DNA of 64,000 bases from Lachnospiraceae bacterium. GTDB lineage: Bacteria > Bacillota > Clostridia > Lachnospirales > Lachnospiraceae. Below, in pieces: positions 17,801 through 26,332 of this stretch. The notes under the pieces are model-generated. The model worked only from the letters and a program-made list of their open reading frames with translations. It was not told where the DNA came from and did no database searches. The DNA lies in assembly GCA_910575775.1 (NCBI GenBank), contig CAJTEY010000017.1:22860-86859 (forward strand), given 5' to 3'. Position numbers and translations under genes: made by a program. Within the stretch, counting starts at the first letter, position 1. Each line of letters starts with the position of its first letter.

Positions 17801-18234
17801 TCCTCATCGGTCAGACGCTCGTCAAAGAGAATGGAGATGCCGCTCTCTCCCTGCATCCCGCGCGCATAGTAATCCCGATCCGCCGAATTGACCGTTCTGC
17901 CGTCGGAAAAATGGGTTATTCCTTCCGCATCCGTAAACCGTATGGTGTCAAACACAGAATTTCTCTCTATTTCCGCAAGCGTCTGCGTCGGAATAGAATC
18001 GTCCGTCAGAGAATCGTTGAAGAAATAGGCATAGGCATTGATAATACGCACGCCGTTTTCCAGTTCACCAACCACCTGCTTGGCTTTCTGGCGCATCGCA
18101 TCCTCCGCATAATTTTTATTCTGTTCCGCAATTCTTTCTTTATTCTGCACCGTGTAAGAATTGAATAAAAGAAACACAATCAAAACCAGCGGAACGGAAA
18201 ACACAAACAACTGTAATACTTTCTTTCCACGCAT
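14827..18234 (-). CDS. Hybrid sensor histidine kinase with Cache sensor and two receiver domains
   Basis: A 1135-residue membrane kinase. TM1 lies near residues 5-25, then an extracellular Cache-like sensor domain (about 30-280), TM2 near 290-312, two PAS-like segments, and the HisKA box NMSHDIRTPMN with phospho-accepting His near 632. The ATPase domain follows (NAVKYTPAGG, DNGIGM, GTGLGM), then receiver 1 (Asp near 924, IIDWQMPETSG) and receiver 2 (Asp near 1064, VVLMDVQMPIMNG). The start at ATG 18232-18234 has GGAGGG 11 bases upstream; an ATG 8 codons earlier is the alternative. It follows a second hybrid kinase by 44 bases. No DNA-binding output domain is present. Confidence 0.93.
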   Translation of the reverse strand: MRGKKVLQLFVFSVPLVLIVFLLFNSYTVQNKERIAEQNKNYAEDAMRQKAKQVVGELENGVRIINAYAYFFNDSLTDDSIPTQTLAEIERNSVFDTIRFTDAEGITHFSDGRTVNSADRDYYARGMQGESGISILFDERLTDEETRLVFFAPVRMNGKIVGIVRGSYLAEQYMKEILRTTYFGEPATTWLCMPDGRVIASSDDQDYGEENLLDFLVSSGEIDQGTEEAAKAVFENGGEGAFICGENSRADNLCVTYITDSDYVMVQLFPPSVTQKMIKGANAAGVRLEIALLMLFVIYFTFAIVQAAKQRKKLEVENSQINYVLQGLNTLFSSRYLTVDLETGVYAYTADVNLQDNQMVREGDYANVLENHSKEIIGEEAQEEFRQTLKVDSIIENLDGQDTFTYECHVMRAGKEEWEQLITVCLERNEEKASKILYVRQNITEMKMRELRGEEEMSVMNRKERQYRIAITSSAFCTFELNLTKNLIEQDVTCAKDDETVSFLGKVGLQAPCSASEYFEKWKQFILPESMEEYTNILDVDYLKSRFEQGELEVEVDYWSRIDDEKGRMCVRQSFIMTRDDMTNDLIAMVVSKDITDQVIKQKEQTEALQDALMHARQANEAKTTFLSNMSHDIRTPMNAIIGFATIAASRIDNKDQVRECLQKVLSSSNHLLSLINDILDMSRIESGKMQIHEQECNISELMHNLVNIIQPQVKAKQLELFIDTFEVVNEDVITDPLKLNQIFINLMSNAVKYTPAGGMISFRIMQHTTFKHGYGDYVFIIKDNGIGMSEEFVKHVFEPFERETTTTRSGIQGTGLGMAITKNIVEMMNGTVTVESEVGKGSTFTVKLTLKLQDVEKNAEQIKELEGLRALVVDDDLNVCDSVSKMLKTIGLRAEWTTSGREAVYRAKVARDDGDSYHTYIIDWQMPETSGIETARKIRSAVGEESPIIILTAYDWTDIEEEAKTAGVTAFCAKPLFMSDLKSALLSANSMDVKEEAAGAAWQQIDFSGKRVLLVEDIEMNREIAEVILTESGFEVESAPDGTDAVDMVKRSEENYYDVVLMDVQMPIMNGYEATRTIRSLPRKDVRTLPIIAMTANALEEDKAAALKSGMDDHIAKPLDIELFIEVLRKHLNR

Positions 18235-18278
18235 ATTTATATATTCCCTCCAAAGCATATCGGGCTGCCTCTGCCCTC

Positions 18279-20372
18279 TTATTTATACTCTTTCTCTTTT
18301 AGAATCCTGTCAATCAGTTCCTGCAGCGCGTCTATGTCAAAAGGCTTTGACATATGTTCGTCCATTCCCGCCTTCAGGGATTTCCGCCGGTCCTCCTCCA
18401 TGGCATCTGAGGAAAGCGCTATGATCGGTATGCTGGAAATCGCCGCCTGTTCCAGTCTCCGAATTGCCCGGGCCGTCTCATACCCATCCATACCAGGCAT
18501 CTGTATATCCATCAGCACCAGCGCATATTGCCCCGGTTCGGCACTTTTCAGCATCTCATAGGCGCTCACGCCGTCACATGCCGTATCTACCCGGTAACCC
18601 AGATTTTTGAGAAGCTCCTCCTCGATTTCCCTGTTGATGCCGTTGTCTTCCACCAGAAGAATGCGGGTTTTCTTTCCCGCCGCCTCCGGGCTGTCAGCTG
18701 CCGCACTTTCATGTTCCATAAAAGATGCGGTCACAGGATATTTGATGGGAAGACTCACGGTAAAGACGCTGCCCTCTCCGATCCTGCTCTCCACACTGAT
18801 GCTGCCTCCCATTGTCTCAACATAACTTTTCACCACGGCCAGTCCCACGCCCGGCATTCCGTTATAGACCGCGCTCTTTTCCTGTCTGGCCGGCTGGAAG
18901 ATCGTCTCATACTGATCTTCCGGAATCCCACAGCCGCTGTCCTCGATCAGAAAACGGTACATCCCCCGTCCCTTGATGTCACTTGCACTTTCTCTGACTG
19001 TCAGACTCACCGTTCCCCTGGACTGGGTATATTTGATGGCATTGTCCAGCAGCTGATTCAGGATTTCACGCAGCCTTATGTAATCCACCTCCACCGTCAG
19101 ATGGGTGATTTCCGATTTGTCTATCCGCAGGCTGATATTTTTCGCTTTCACCGGCCGCTCTGCGCTTTTCTCCACTTCTCTGAGCAGTTCGCCCAGATGG
19201 TATTCCCTCTCCGTAAGCTCTGCCCTGGCCGGCTCATTCAGATTATCTTTCAAAAACTCATTGAAAACCGCCAGAAGCTCCTCCCCGGAAAGATGGATTT
19301 TCTCTATGCATTCGCCCACTTTTCCCGGATCTCCGACACAGCCCTTTAAAAGCTCGGCATACCCGATAATCGCGTTCAGCGGTGTCCTGATATCATGGGA
19401 CATGTTTGCAAAAAAGGTATTTCTGGCAAGACGCTCGATCTCCGCCTGCCGCAGCGCAGATTTTAAAAGTGACTGCCGCTCGATCTGTTCCGTAATGTCC
19501 CTGGATACGGAGAGTGCGATCACATCCCCCGTATGTTCGTTTTTCTCCAGAAAAAACAGATAATGACTCAGCCGCTTCCTGCCGTACATATCCGTCACCC
19601 AGCTGTCATAAATCTGCTCTCTCTCCCCGTTCTCATAGCAGCGGATCAGCCTTTCGATATCGAAAAAACTTCTATACTCCTCCAGTTCCCTTGTCTCAGT
19701 AAAATCTGCCCAGAACCGGGTAAAATCAGAATATTTTTCAAAGGGAGTGATTCCCATATATGTGAAGAGGTTCTGCACCTGCCCTTCCTCATTCAATACG
19801 GAGGCTGAGATAAACTCATCCCTTGTCAGGTTAATCTCCACAAAGGAAACCGCATTGTAGAGAATCGCCCTCTTAAAATAATCCTCCCGCAGATGCGCCG
19901 TATAAAGCGCCTCGTTCACCCGCTCAATTTCTGCCATCCGCCTGTTGATCCGCTCTGTAGCATCCTCTATGAAAACATAGAAAAGATCTCCGTAAGCATC
20001 GGTATGCACCACATGGCCGTAATCCTCCACCCAGCGCACCGTGCCGTCCTTACGGATTATCCGATACTCCACATAATCCAGATCCTCTCCGCTGTCTGCG
20101 ATCTGGGACCTGATGCTTGCCTCAACCTTGTCAATATCCTTCGGATGCACAATCCCCCTGAAGGTGTAACCGGTCAGTTCCCGAAACTCCTCCCTTGTAT
20201 CACAGCCAAAGATCCGCAGCATGGCGTCGTTTATATAGATCAGTTCCTCATCCCCGTCCGCATGGTAAATAAAAAAACCGCCGGGCAAGCCCTCTGAGAT
20301 CTGCTCTATAACGGGCAGCGTATGCTCATCAAAGCTAATTGTAAATTTCGACTTATCCGTGTATGCTTTCAC
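18279..20372 (-). CDS. Cytoplasmic PAS-containing hybrid histidine kinase
   Basis: 697 residues without a membrane segment. A PAS domain with PAC motif comes first (about 20-145: FFIYHADGDEELIYINDAM, RIIRKDGTVRWVEDYG), then a second PAS-like region (about 165-295), HisKA with NMSHDIRTPLN (His near 326), the ATPase (LLDNAIKYTQSRG, EDSGCGIPE) and one receiver (LVLMDIQMPGMDG, Asp near 622). The start is a GTG at 20370-20372 with GGAGG about 7 bases upstream. It is cotranscribed with the Cache kinase downstream, and divergent from an OmpR-type response regulator. Its phosphorelay partner is unknown. Confidence 0.92.
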   Translation of the reverse strand: MKAYTDKSKFTISFDEHTLPVIEQISEGLPGGFFIYHADGDEELIYINDAMLRIFGCDTREEFRELTGYTFRGIVHPKDIDKVEASIRSQIADSGEDLDYVEYRIIRKDGTVRWVEDYGHVVHTDAYGDLFYVFIEDATERINRRMAEIERVNEALYTAHLREDYFKRAILYNAVSFVEINLTRDEFISASVLNEEGQVQNLFTYMGITPFEKYSDFTRFWADFTETRELEEYRSFFDIERLIRCYENGEREQIYDSWVTDMYGRKRLSHYLFFLEKNEHTGDVIALSVSRDITEQIERQSLLKSALRQAEIERLARNTFFANMSHDIRTPLNAIIGYAELLKGCVGDPGKVGECIEKIHLSGEELLAVFNEFLKDNLNEPARAELTEREYHLGELLREVEKSAERPVKAKNISLRIDKSEITHLTVEVDYIRLREILNQLLDNAIKYTQSRGTVSLTVRESASDIKGRGMYRFLIEDSGCGIPEDQYETIFQPARQEKSAVYNGMPGVGLAVVKSYVETMGGSISVESRIGEGSVFTVSLPIKYPVTASFMEHESAAADSPEAAGKKTRILLVEDNGINREIEEELLKNLGYRVDTACDGVSAYEMLKSAEPGQYALVLMDIQMPGMDGYETARAIRRLEQAAISSIPIIALSSDAMEEDRRKSLKAGMDEHMSKPFDIDALQELIDRILKEKEYK

Positions 20373-20480
20373 TGCCTCTCCTCCCAGAACGATTATACAA
20401 TTTAATTGTAAAAAAGAAAAGAGCTTAGAGATTTTTTAAAGAATTATGTGATAGAATAGTGATATAAGGTGGAACGAATC

Positions 20481-21158
20481 ATGCGTATACTGCTTGCAGA
20501 AGATGATGAAAAACTGAATGAGACACTTGTTTATGGCCTGACACAGGCCGGCTTTATCGTTGACGCCTGTTTTGACGGGGAGGATGCGCTCTTCTACGGA
20601 GAACAAAATATTTACGACGTCATTCTTTTAGACCGCATGCTGCCCTGTATGGAAGGCACGGATGTGCTTGCCTCCCTGCGCAAAAAGGGCATCTCCACGC
20701 CTGTGATCCTGATTACCGCTCTGGGAACGCTTTCCGACAAGGTGGAAGGACTGGATCTTGGCGCGGACGATTATCTGGTCAAGCCATTTGCCATAGAGGA
20801 GCTTTTAGCCAGAATCCGCTGTGTGGCCAGAAGACCGCACCGCATCGTGGCCGAGGAGACGCTCACCCTTTCAGACATCTCCTGGCTGCCCGCAGAAAAC
20901 CGACTCGACGGTCCTTCCGGGCACTGTACACTATCAAAGCGGGAGGCCTCGCTTCTGGAAGCTTTTCTGAAAAGCGGCGGTGCCACCCTGTCCAGAAACC
21001 ATCTGCTGCTAAAGGTCTGGGGACCAGACAGCGATGTGGAGGAAGGCAATCTGGACAACTATATCCATTTTCTGCGCAGACGTCTGAAAGCGGTTGGCAG
21101 CCGCCTGTGCCTGAAAACCGTCCGCGGCGTGGGCTACGCCATAGCGGAATCACAGTAA
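20481..21158 (+). CDS. OmpR/PhoB-family response regulator
   Basis: 225 residues. The receiver domain begins MRILLAEDDEKLNETL, with phospho-accepting Asp in DVILLDRMLPCMEG and Lys in DYLVKPF. The C-terminal winged helix contains LSKREASLLEAFLKSGG and DNYIHFLRRRLKAVG ... VRGVGYAI. The start at ATG 20481 has AAGGTGG 8 bases upstream; the in-frame GTG at 20469 lies inside that site. The partner kinase gene begins 25 bases after its stop. It probably controls transcription in response to the membrane kinase. Confidence 0.95.
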   Translation: MRILLAEDDEKLNETLVYGLTQAGFIVDACFDGEDALFYGEQNIYDVILLDRMLPCMEGTDVLASLRKKGISTPVILITALGTLSDKVEGLDLGADDYLVKPFAIEELLARIRCVARRPHRIVAEETLTLSDISWLPAENRLDGPSGHCTLSKREASLLEAFLKSGGATLSRNHLLLKVWGPDSDVEEGNLDNYIHFLRRRLKAVGSRLCLKTVRGVGYAIAESQ

Positions 21159-21183
21159 AGTAACGTAGAAATGGGGACCAGAC

Positions 21184-22506
21184 ATGTTTCGAAAAGTACA
21201 CCTGTATCTCACGGCGCTCTGCGCCGGCATTACCGCCTCCATCCTGATCGTGATGTCCCTGCTCTATCTGTACCTCTCTGAAAAAGAACTGTACGAAAAC
21301 CAGTTCCGCTCTTTCCAAAGCGATATCATTACCATTTCCACCAGCTTAGAGCAGCAATCCGTGATCTCTATGGAATGGCTTTCCAAGATGGAAACCCGGG
21401 GCGGCTACACTTTTTATGCCCTGGACAACGGCATCCCCTTTCTCTACAACAGGCTCACCAGTTTTTCCGAATCCTCCGAAATCCGCAGTCTCCTCGATGC
21501 CTGCCTGGAATACTATGAGTCCCACTATGAAACCGGCTCTTTGGAGGAAGGCGGCGACATTCCTTACAATACCTGTCTGCATGTGGAATTTTCTTTCCAC
21601 CCTGCCGGAACAGCGCAGGAATTTTATATCAGCGTCATTGAACTGACGCGGGGCACGTCCTCCCTGCAGCTTCTGGTGCTCTTCCCTCTGGATTTTCTCC
21701 GGGAACAGATCACCAGACAGAGAGTGCGCTTCTTTCTGATTGATATCGCCGCCATCTTACTCTTATCCCTTTTTTCCTTTTTCTTTACCGGGAAACTGCT
21801 TCATCCTGTGATTGAAAGCCGCAGGAAGCAGACGGAATTTGTGGCTGCCGCCTCCCACGAGCTGCGCACCCCCCTTGCCGTAATTCTCTCTGCCGCTGAA
21901 TGCTGCCGAGACGCAGATGCGGAAAAACAGTCACGCTTTCTCGACACCATCAAGCAGGAAGGTGATATCTTGACTTCTTTAGTCAATGATATGCTCACTT
22001 TGAGCGCCTCCGACTCCCAGCGCTTCTCTTTCCGCCCGGCTCCCGTGGAGCTGGACACACTGGTTATCAACACTTACGAAGCCTTTGAGCCGTTAGCCGC
22101 CGAAAAAAAGCTGTCCCTCACCGTTACCCTGCCGGAAGAATCCCTGCCCCTTTGTACGGCGGACGCGGAACGTATCATACAGCTTCTCTCCATCCTGCTT
22201 CACAACGCAGTCAGCTACACCCCGGAGGGCGGACGCATTGACCTGTCCCTCCTCCGCAAAAAGAACCGCTTTTATCTGACCGTCTCCGATACCGGCATCG
22301 GGATTCCTCCCGAGGACAGGAAAAAGATTTTCGACCGCTTTTACCGGGCAGAAAAATCCCGAAGCGCCAAAGGGCACTTCGGGCTTGGTCTCTCCATCGC
22401 CTCCGAAATTGTAAAGCTCCACCACGGTACGCTGAGTGTCACCGGCCGCCCCGGCGGCGGAAGCGCATTCACGGTCATGCTGCCATCGTGTGAGAAGTAC
22501 TTCTAA
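21184..22506 (+). CDS. Membrane sensor histidine kinase, partner of the OmpR-type regulator
   Basis: 440 residues. TM1 near 8-31, an extracellular segment of about 150 residues, TM2 near 181-202, HisKA with AAASHELRTPL (His225), and the ATPase (LLHNAVSYTPEGG, VSDTGIGIPPEDRKKIFDRF, GLGLSI). It has no separate HAMP domain beyond a short linker. Its last five residues, CEKYF, and the TAA stop are encoded by the 5' arm of a dispersed repeat element, so the native C-terminus has apparently been replaced. The signal sensed is unknown. Confidence 0.94.
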   Translation: MFRKVHLYLTALCAGITASILIVMSLLYLYLSEKELYENQFRSFQSDIITISTSLEQQSVISMEWLSKMETRGGYTFYALDNGIPFLYNRLTSFSESSEIRSLLDACLEYYESHYETGSLEEGGDIPYNTCLHVEFSFHPAGTAQEFYISVIELTRGTSSLQLLVLFPLDFLREQITRQRVRFFLIDIAAILLLSLFSFFFTGKLLHPVIESRRKQTEFVAAASHELRTPLAVILSAAECCRDADAEKQSRFLDTIKQEGDILTSLVNDMLTLSASDSQRFSFRPAPVELDTLVINTYEAFEPLAAEKKLSLTVTLPEESLPLCTADAERIIQLLSILLHNAVSYTPEGGRIDLSLLRKKNRFYLTVSDTGIGIPPEDRKKIFDRFYRAEKSRSAKGHFGLGLSIASEIVKLHHGTLSVTGRPGGGSAFTVMLPSCEKYF

Positions 22507-22616
22507 TCACTCGCAGCAAAGGCTGCATCGCAAAGTCAGCAAAGATGACTTGGAAGTACTAAGTCTGTTTTTCTGACTTTTCTCACACAGGAGGCCCAAA
22601 ATACGGGCATTCTCCA
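22487..22616 (+). repeat. Dispersed 3'-end repeat, copy 3 (complete, overlaps stop codon)
   Basis: Outer arms GTGTGAGAA / TTCTCACAC (22488-22496, 22580-22588) enclose TACTTCTAA, the core hairpin GCAGC-AAAG-GCTGC (22513-22526), AAGTCA/TGACTT, and GAAGTACT. An imperfect module A (GGAGGCCC ... GGGCATTCTCC) follows. The kinase stop codon (TAA, 22504-22506) lies inside the left arm. The converging gene on the other strand ends at 22629, so the element separates two convergent genes. Confidence 0.8.
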
Positions 22617-22628
22617 CACCTACGCGTA

Positions 22629-23507
22629 TCACTTCCCCGCTTTCGGCTTTGGGTTGGTCAGCGCGCTCGGTATCTTGAAAAACACATAATTCTGCGCAAG
22701 CTCCGTGGCCGCTTCCGACAGCACATCTGGGTTCACGCCAAGCGCAACCTTTTCCCCCGTGGCGCGTTCTATCGCCTGCTGCCGCAGTAGTGCGCTGCTC
22801 ACTTCTTTCCTGCCAAGAGCAATCTTCTGCTGGTATTCCCGCTCGTTCTCCCGTTTATAGTATGCCTTCGTAGCCAGATCCATGTACATCTTATGTCGCT
22901 CGGCTCTCTTCTCCCAGAAGCTTTTCTGCTTCTTTTTCTTCGCGGAATCCGTATGCTTTCCGCCATTACGAAACCCCATCTGGAAACTTTCTCCCCGATA
23001 CTCCTCCCTCGTCGCCCCGAAAAAGTGTACCCGGTAGCTGCCTCCCGTATAGGCGCTCCACGGATTATAAAAGGCAAAATCCTGCCGCAGCGTATCGAGC
23101 ACCCACTTCTCATAAGCCGGATCTGCCTTCATGGCCGCAAAACCCTCCTCAGAGATCTGGACAGACACAGCGTCCCACTTCTGGGTAGCACTGGTTGGCA
23201 GGGCCGATATCTTCTGATAAATATACATCTTATACTGATCCATGGACATAGCCTGCACCGCCTGTTCATCGCGGTATCCCGCCGGCGGTATACTGCCCGC
23301 CGCATACGAACCAAAGGATTTCCCCGCCTCCTGCTCTTTTCTGGCAAGCTGATCCAGCACGGTTCCTGCAAAGCTGCCTGACGTTCCGTTCGTATCTGCC
23401 GCCCCGTTTGTTCCCTCTGCGTCTGCTGCCTTACCGCCCGCATGTTTCATATATGCCAGAGCCTCTGCATAAAACCGCGTCATCGGCGTAAATAGAAATC
23501 CGCTCAT
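22629..23507 (-). CDS. Hypothetical protein of about 290 residues
   Basis: I do not recognise the family. No signal peptide or membrane segment is evident. An N-terminal Gly/Ala/Thr-rich stretch (about 22-50) is followed by a globular part with SVQISEEGFAAMKADPAYEK and a Trp/Phe/Tyr-rich section (FYNPWSAYTGGSYRVHFFG). Then comes a strongly basic region (KKKKQKSFWEKRAERHK, about residues 190-206) and a helical C-terminus. The start at ATG 23505-23507 has GGGAGG about 9 bases upstream. It is transcribed alone, convergent with the kinase gene and divergent from the ABC-F gene. Confidence 0.7.
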   Translation of the reverse strand: MSGFLFTPMTRFYAEALAYMKHAGGKAADAEGTNGAADTNGTSGSFAGTVLDQLARKEQEAGKSFGSYAAGSIPPAGYRDEQAVQAMSMDQYKMYIYQKISALPTSATQKWDAVSVQISEEGFAAMKADPAYEKWVLDTLRQDFAFYNPWSAYTGGSYRVHFFGATREEYRGESFQMGFRNGGKHTDSAKKKKQKSFWEKRAERHKMYMDLATKAYYKRENEREYQQKIALGRKEVSSALLRQQAIERATGEKVALGVNPDVLSEAATELAQNYVFFKIPSALTNPKPKAGK

Positions 23508-23633
23508 AGAATCCGCTCCTCCCCATCATGCTGTTTGTTACCGTTTCTTCTATATTAATAATACGAATCAGTGTAGTGAAAAGTTTCAAAAAACCTGACG
23601 AATGGATAAAATGCGCGTATTCCCCGATTTTCA

Positions 23634-23661
23634 TTGCAAAAACCTGCTCTTTGTGTATAAT
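23634..23661 (+). promoter_or_regulatory. Sigma-70-type promoter for the ABC-F gene
   Basis: TTGCAA (23634-23639), a 16-base spacer, and a perfect TATAAT (23656-23661), about 48 bases before the ABC-F start codon. Confidence 0.75.
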
Positions 23662-23708
23662 GATATGAGTAACCGAAACAAGTAAAATAAGAAAAATGAG
23701 GATTCCAC

Positions 23709-25349
23709 ATGATACAGGCAAACAACGTAACCTTACGCGTAGGAAAAAAGGCCCTCTTTGAGGACGTTAATATCAAATTCACCGAAGGCAACTGCTACGG
23801 ACTGATCGGCGCAAATGGCGCTGGCAAGTCCACCTTTTTAAAAATTCTCTCAGGTGTACTGGAAACCACCAGCGGCGATGTTTCCATCACGCCCGGCCAG
23901 CGTCTCTCCGTTCTGGAGCAGGATCACTTTAAATACGACGCCTACTCCGCTATGGATACGGTCATCATGGGCAACGAGCGTCTCTATCAGATCATGAAGG
24001 AGAAGGACGCCATCTACGCCAAAGAGGATTTCTCCGATGAGGACGGCATCCGTGCAAGCGAACTGGAAGCAGAATTTGCAGAGATGGACGGCTGGGACGC
24101 AGAGTCCAATGCCGCTATGCTTCTGAACGGTCTTGGTGTCGGAACGGAGCTGCACTACAGCCAGATGGCAAATTTAAACGGTAACGAAAAAGTCAAAGTG
24201 CTTCTGGCGAAGGCGCTTTTTGGCAACCCGGATATCCTTCTTCTGGACGAGCCTACCAACCATCTGGATTTGGACGCCATCGCATGGCTGGAAGAATTTC
24301 TGATCAACTTTGAAAACACAGTGATCGTGGTTTCCCACGACCGTTACTTCCTCAATAAAGTCTGCACGCACACGGCTGATATCGACTATGGAAAAATCCA
24401 GCTCTATGCGGGCAACTACGATTTCTGGTACGAGTCCAGCCAGTTAATCGTCAAACAGCGCAAGGAAGCCAACAAAAAGAAAGAGGAACAGATCAAGGAG
24501 CTGCAGGAATTTATCTCCCGGTTCTCCGCCAACGCAAGTAAATCCAAGCAGGCGACATCCAGAAAGCGCGCCCTTGAAAAGATTGAGCTGGACGACATCC
24601 GTCCTTCCAGCCGTAAATATCCTTACATTGATTTCCGGCCCGAGCGTGAGATCGGCAATGAAGTACTCACCGTAGAGGGCTTAAGCAAAACCATAAACGG
24701 CGAAAAGGTACTGGACAATCTCTCCTTCATCGTGGGTCATGACGACAAAATCGCCCTTGTGGGCGGCAACGAGCTGGCCAAGACCACCCTGCTTCAGATT
24801 CTGACCGGGGAGATGGAGCCGGACGAAGGCACTTACAAATGGGGTGTCACCACCTCTCAGGCCTATTTCCCGAAGGATAACACGGCAGAATTCGACAACG
24901 ATTACACCATCACCGACTGGCTCATGGGCTACTCTTCCGTGAAGGACGTGACGTATGTGCGCGGCTTCCTTGGACGTATGCTCTTTGCGGGCGAGGACGG
25001 CGTGAAGAAGGTAAAGGTGCTCTCCGGCGGAGAAAAGGTGCGGTGTCTCCTCTCCAAAATGATGATCAGCGGTGCCAACTGTCTGCTCTTCGACGAGCCG
25101 ACGAACCACCTTGATATGGAAGCGATCACTGCGCTGAACGAGGGGATGAAGAAATTTAAGGGTGTGGAAATTTTCTCCTGCCACGACCATCAGGTGGTAC
25201 AGACCACAGCCAACCGCATCATGGAAATCCTGCCGGACGGCACTCTGATCGACAAGATCACCACCTACGACGAGTATCTGGAAAGCGATGAGATGGCGAG
25301 AAAACGTACCGTCTACACAAGCACCGCCAGTCAGGAAGAGGACGACTAA
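23709..25349 (+). CDS. ABC-F family ATPase (YbiT-like)
   Basis: A soluble protein with two ABC domains and no membrane part; ABC-F proteins act on the ribosome. NBD1 has Walker A GANGAGKST, Walker B DILLLDEPTNHLD and H-loop VVSHDRYF. The inter-domain linker is charged and helical (about 250-300). NBD2 has VGGNELAKTTLLQIL, signature LSGGEKVRCLLSKM, LLFDEPTNHLD and SCHDHQ. The signature of NBD1 is degenerate (LNGNEK instead of LSGGE). At 546 residues it fits the YbiT branch rather than antibiotic-resistance members, though this is not proven. GAGGATTCCAC precedes the ATG. A dispersed repeat begins at its stop codon. Confidence 0.93.
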   Translation: MIQANNVTLRVGKKALFEDVNIKFTEGNCYGLIGANGAGKSTFLKILSGVLETTSGDVSITPGQRLSVLEQDHFKYDAYSAMDTVIMGNERLYQIMKEKDAIYAKEDFSDEDGIRASELEAEFAEMDGWDAESNAAMLLNGLGVGTELHYSQMANLNGNEKVKVLLAKALFGNPDILLLDEPTNHLDLDAIAWLEEFLINFENTVIVVSHDRYFLNKVCTHTADIDYGKIQLYAGNYDFWYESSQLIVKQRKEANKKKEEQIKELQEFISRFSANASKSKQATSRKRALEKIELDDIRPSSRKYPYIDFRPEREIGNEVLTVEGLSKTINGEKVLDNLSFIVGHDDKIALVGGNELAKTTLLQILTGEMEPDEGTYKWGVTTSQAYFPKDNTAEFDNDYTITDWLMGYSSVKDVTYVRGFLGRMLFAGEDGVKKVKVLSGGEKVRCLLSKMMISGANCLLFDEPTNHLDMEAITALNEGMKKFKGVEIFSCHDHQVVQTTANRIMEILPDGTLIDKITTYDEYLESDEMARKRTVYTSTASQEEDD

Positions 25350-25446
25350 AGTGAGAAGTACTTCTAAAGACGTCCCGCCATTGGACGAGACGCCAAGAAG
25401 TACTAAATCTCACTTAGGAGAATGCCTAAGATACGGCATTCTCCGC
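25348..25446 (+). repeat. Dispersed 3'-end repeat, copy 4
   Basis: Outer arms AAGTGAGA / TCTCACTT (25349-25356, 25408-25415), inner AGTACTTCT ... AGAAGTACT, with a diverged centre (GACGTCCCGCC...GAGACG). Module A is a perfect 10-bp hairpin GGAGAATGCC / GGCATTCTCC (25417-25426, 25435-25444). It starts directly at the TAA of the ABC-F gene and lies upstream of the PHP gene. Confidence 0.8.
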
Positions 25447-25474
25447 ACGAATATATAGATAATAGAGGAAAATG

Positions 25475-26332
25475 ATGAAAGCTATCGACCTGCACACCCA
25501 CACCTGCAAATCTGATGGCAGCTACACGCCTACGGAACTGGTGGACTATGCCATAGAGAAAAATCTGGCCGCAGTGGCTATCACAGATCATGACAGCATA
25601 GAGGGTCTGGATGAGGCGCTGGCCCATGCTTCTGATCTGAAAAAGCGTGGTCTTCCTTCCGTGGAAGTAGTGCCGGGAATTGAGTTTTCCACAAAATACC
25701 AGAAACAGGACGTGCACATTGTAGGGCTTTATATCTCCTATGGGGAAGAAGCCTTCCAGGATGCGCTTTGCGGTTTCGTGGACTCCCGCATCAGCCGCAA
25801 TATGAAAATGTGTGAAAATCTGCAGGGTGCAGGCATCGATATCACCTATAATAAGCTGCTTCACATGTATCCCGAAGCGGTCATCACCAGAGCGCATTAC
25901 GCATCCTACCTGCTCGCACACGGATATGTGAAAAGCCGGCAGGACGCGTTCGCCAGATACCTTGGCGATCACACGAAATACTTTGTGCCCAGGGAAAAGG
26001 TAACACCCTCCCAGGCAGTGGAACTGATCATAAAGGCGGGCGGCATTCCCATTCTGGCACACCCGCCCCTTTATCATATGGGAAACAGCAGACTGGAGTC
26101 CCTGGTTTCCTCTCTGAAAGAGGACGGCCTTATGGGCATCGAAGTCTTCTACAGCACCTACACCAATCAGGATGTGCGGGATATGCGCAGACTGGCGGAT
26201 AAGTACGATCTTCTCATAAGCGGCGGCTCCGATTTCCACGGTGCGAACAAACCCGGCCTGGATCTCGGCTGCGGCTACGGAAAATTATATGTTCCTGAAG
26301 AAGCGCTCTTCAAAATCAAGGAGGCACTATGA
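25475..26332 (+). CDS. PHP-domain metal-dependent phosphoesterase (TrpH / RNase AM type)
   Basis: 285 residues with a single PHP domain. Metal ligands are visible in IDLHTHTCKSDGSYTP, AITDHDSIEG, VPGIEFS, HYASYLLAHGY, ILAHPP and GGSDFHG. Family members hydrolyse 3',5'-bisphosphonucleotides or short RNA 5' ends; the exact substrate cannot be read here. Two adjacent ATGs exist (25472, 25475); the second is chosen because GAGG then lies 6 bases upstream. Its TGA overlaps the ATG of the HAD gene (ATGA), so the two are translationally coupled. Confidence 0.9.
   Translation: MKAIDLHTHTCKSDGSYTPTELVDYAIEKNLAAVAITDHDSIEGLDEALAHASDLKKRGLPSVEVVPGIEFSTKYQKQDVHIVGLYISYGEEAFQDALCGFVDSRISRNMKMCENLQGAGIDITYNKLLHMYPEAVITRAHYASYLLAHGYVKSRQDAFARYLGDHTKYFVPREKVTPSQAVELIIKAGGIPILAHPPLYHMGNSRLESLVSSLKEDGLMGIEVFYSTYTNQDVRDMRRLADKYDLLISGGSDFHGANKPGLDLGCGYGKLYVPEEALFKIKEAL

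Noticed and set aside
17008..18168. 386-codon plus-strand frame opposite the Cache kinase
   Set aside because: Overlaps a clear sensor kinase on the other strand and shows no protein-like motifs.
20373..20480. Promoter for the OmpR-type regulator in the divergent gap
   Set aside because: A TAGAAT-like box is present near 20453 but no acceptable -35 box at the right distance, so no promoter is called.
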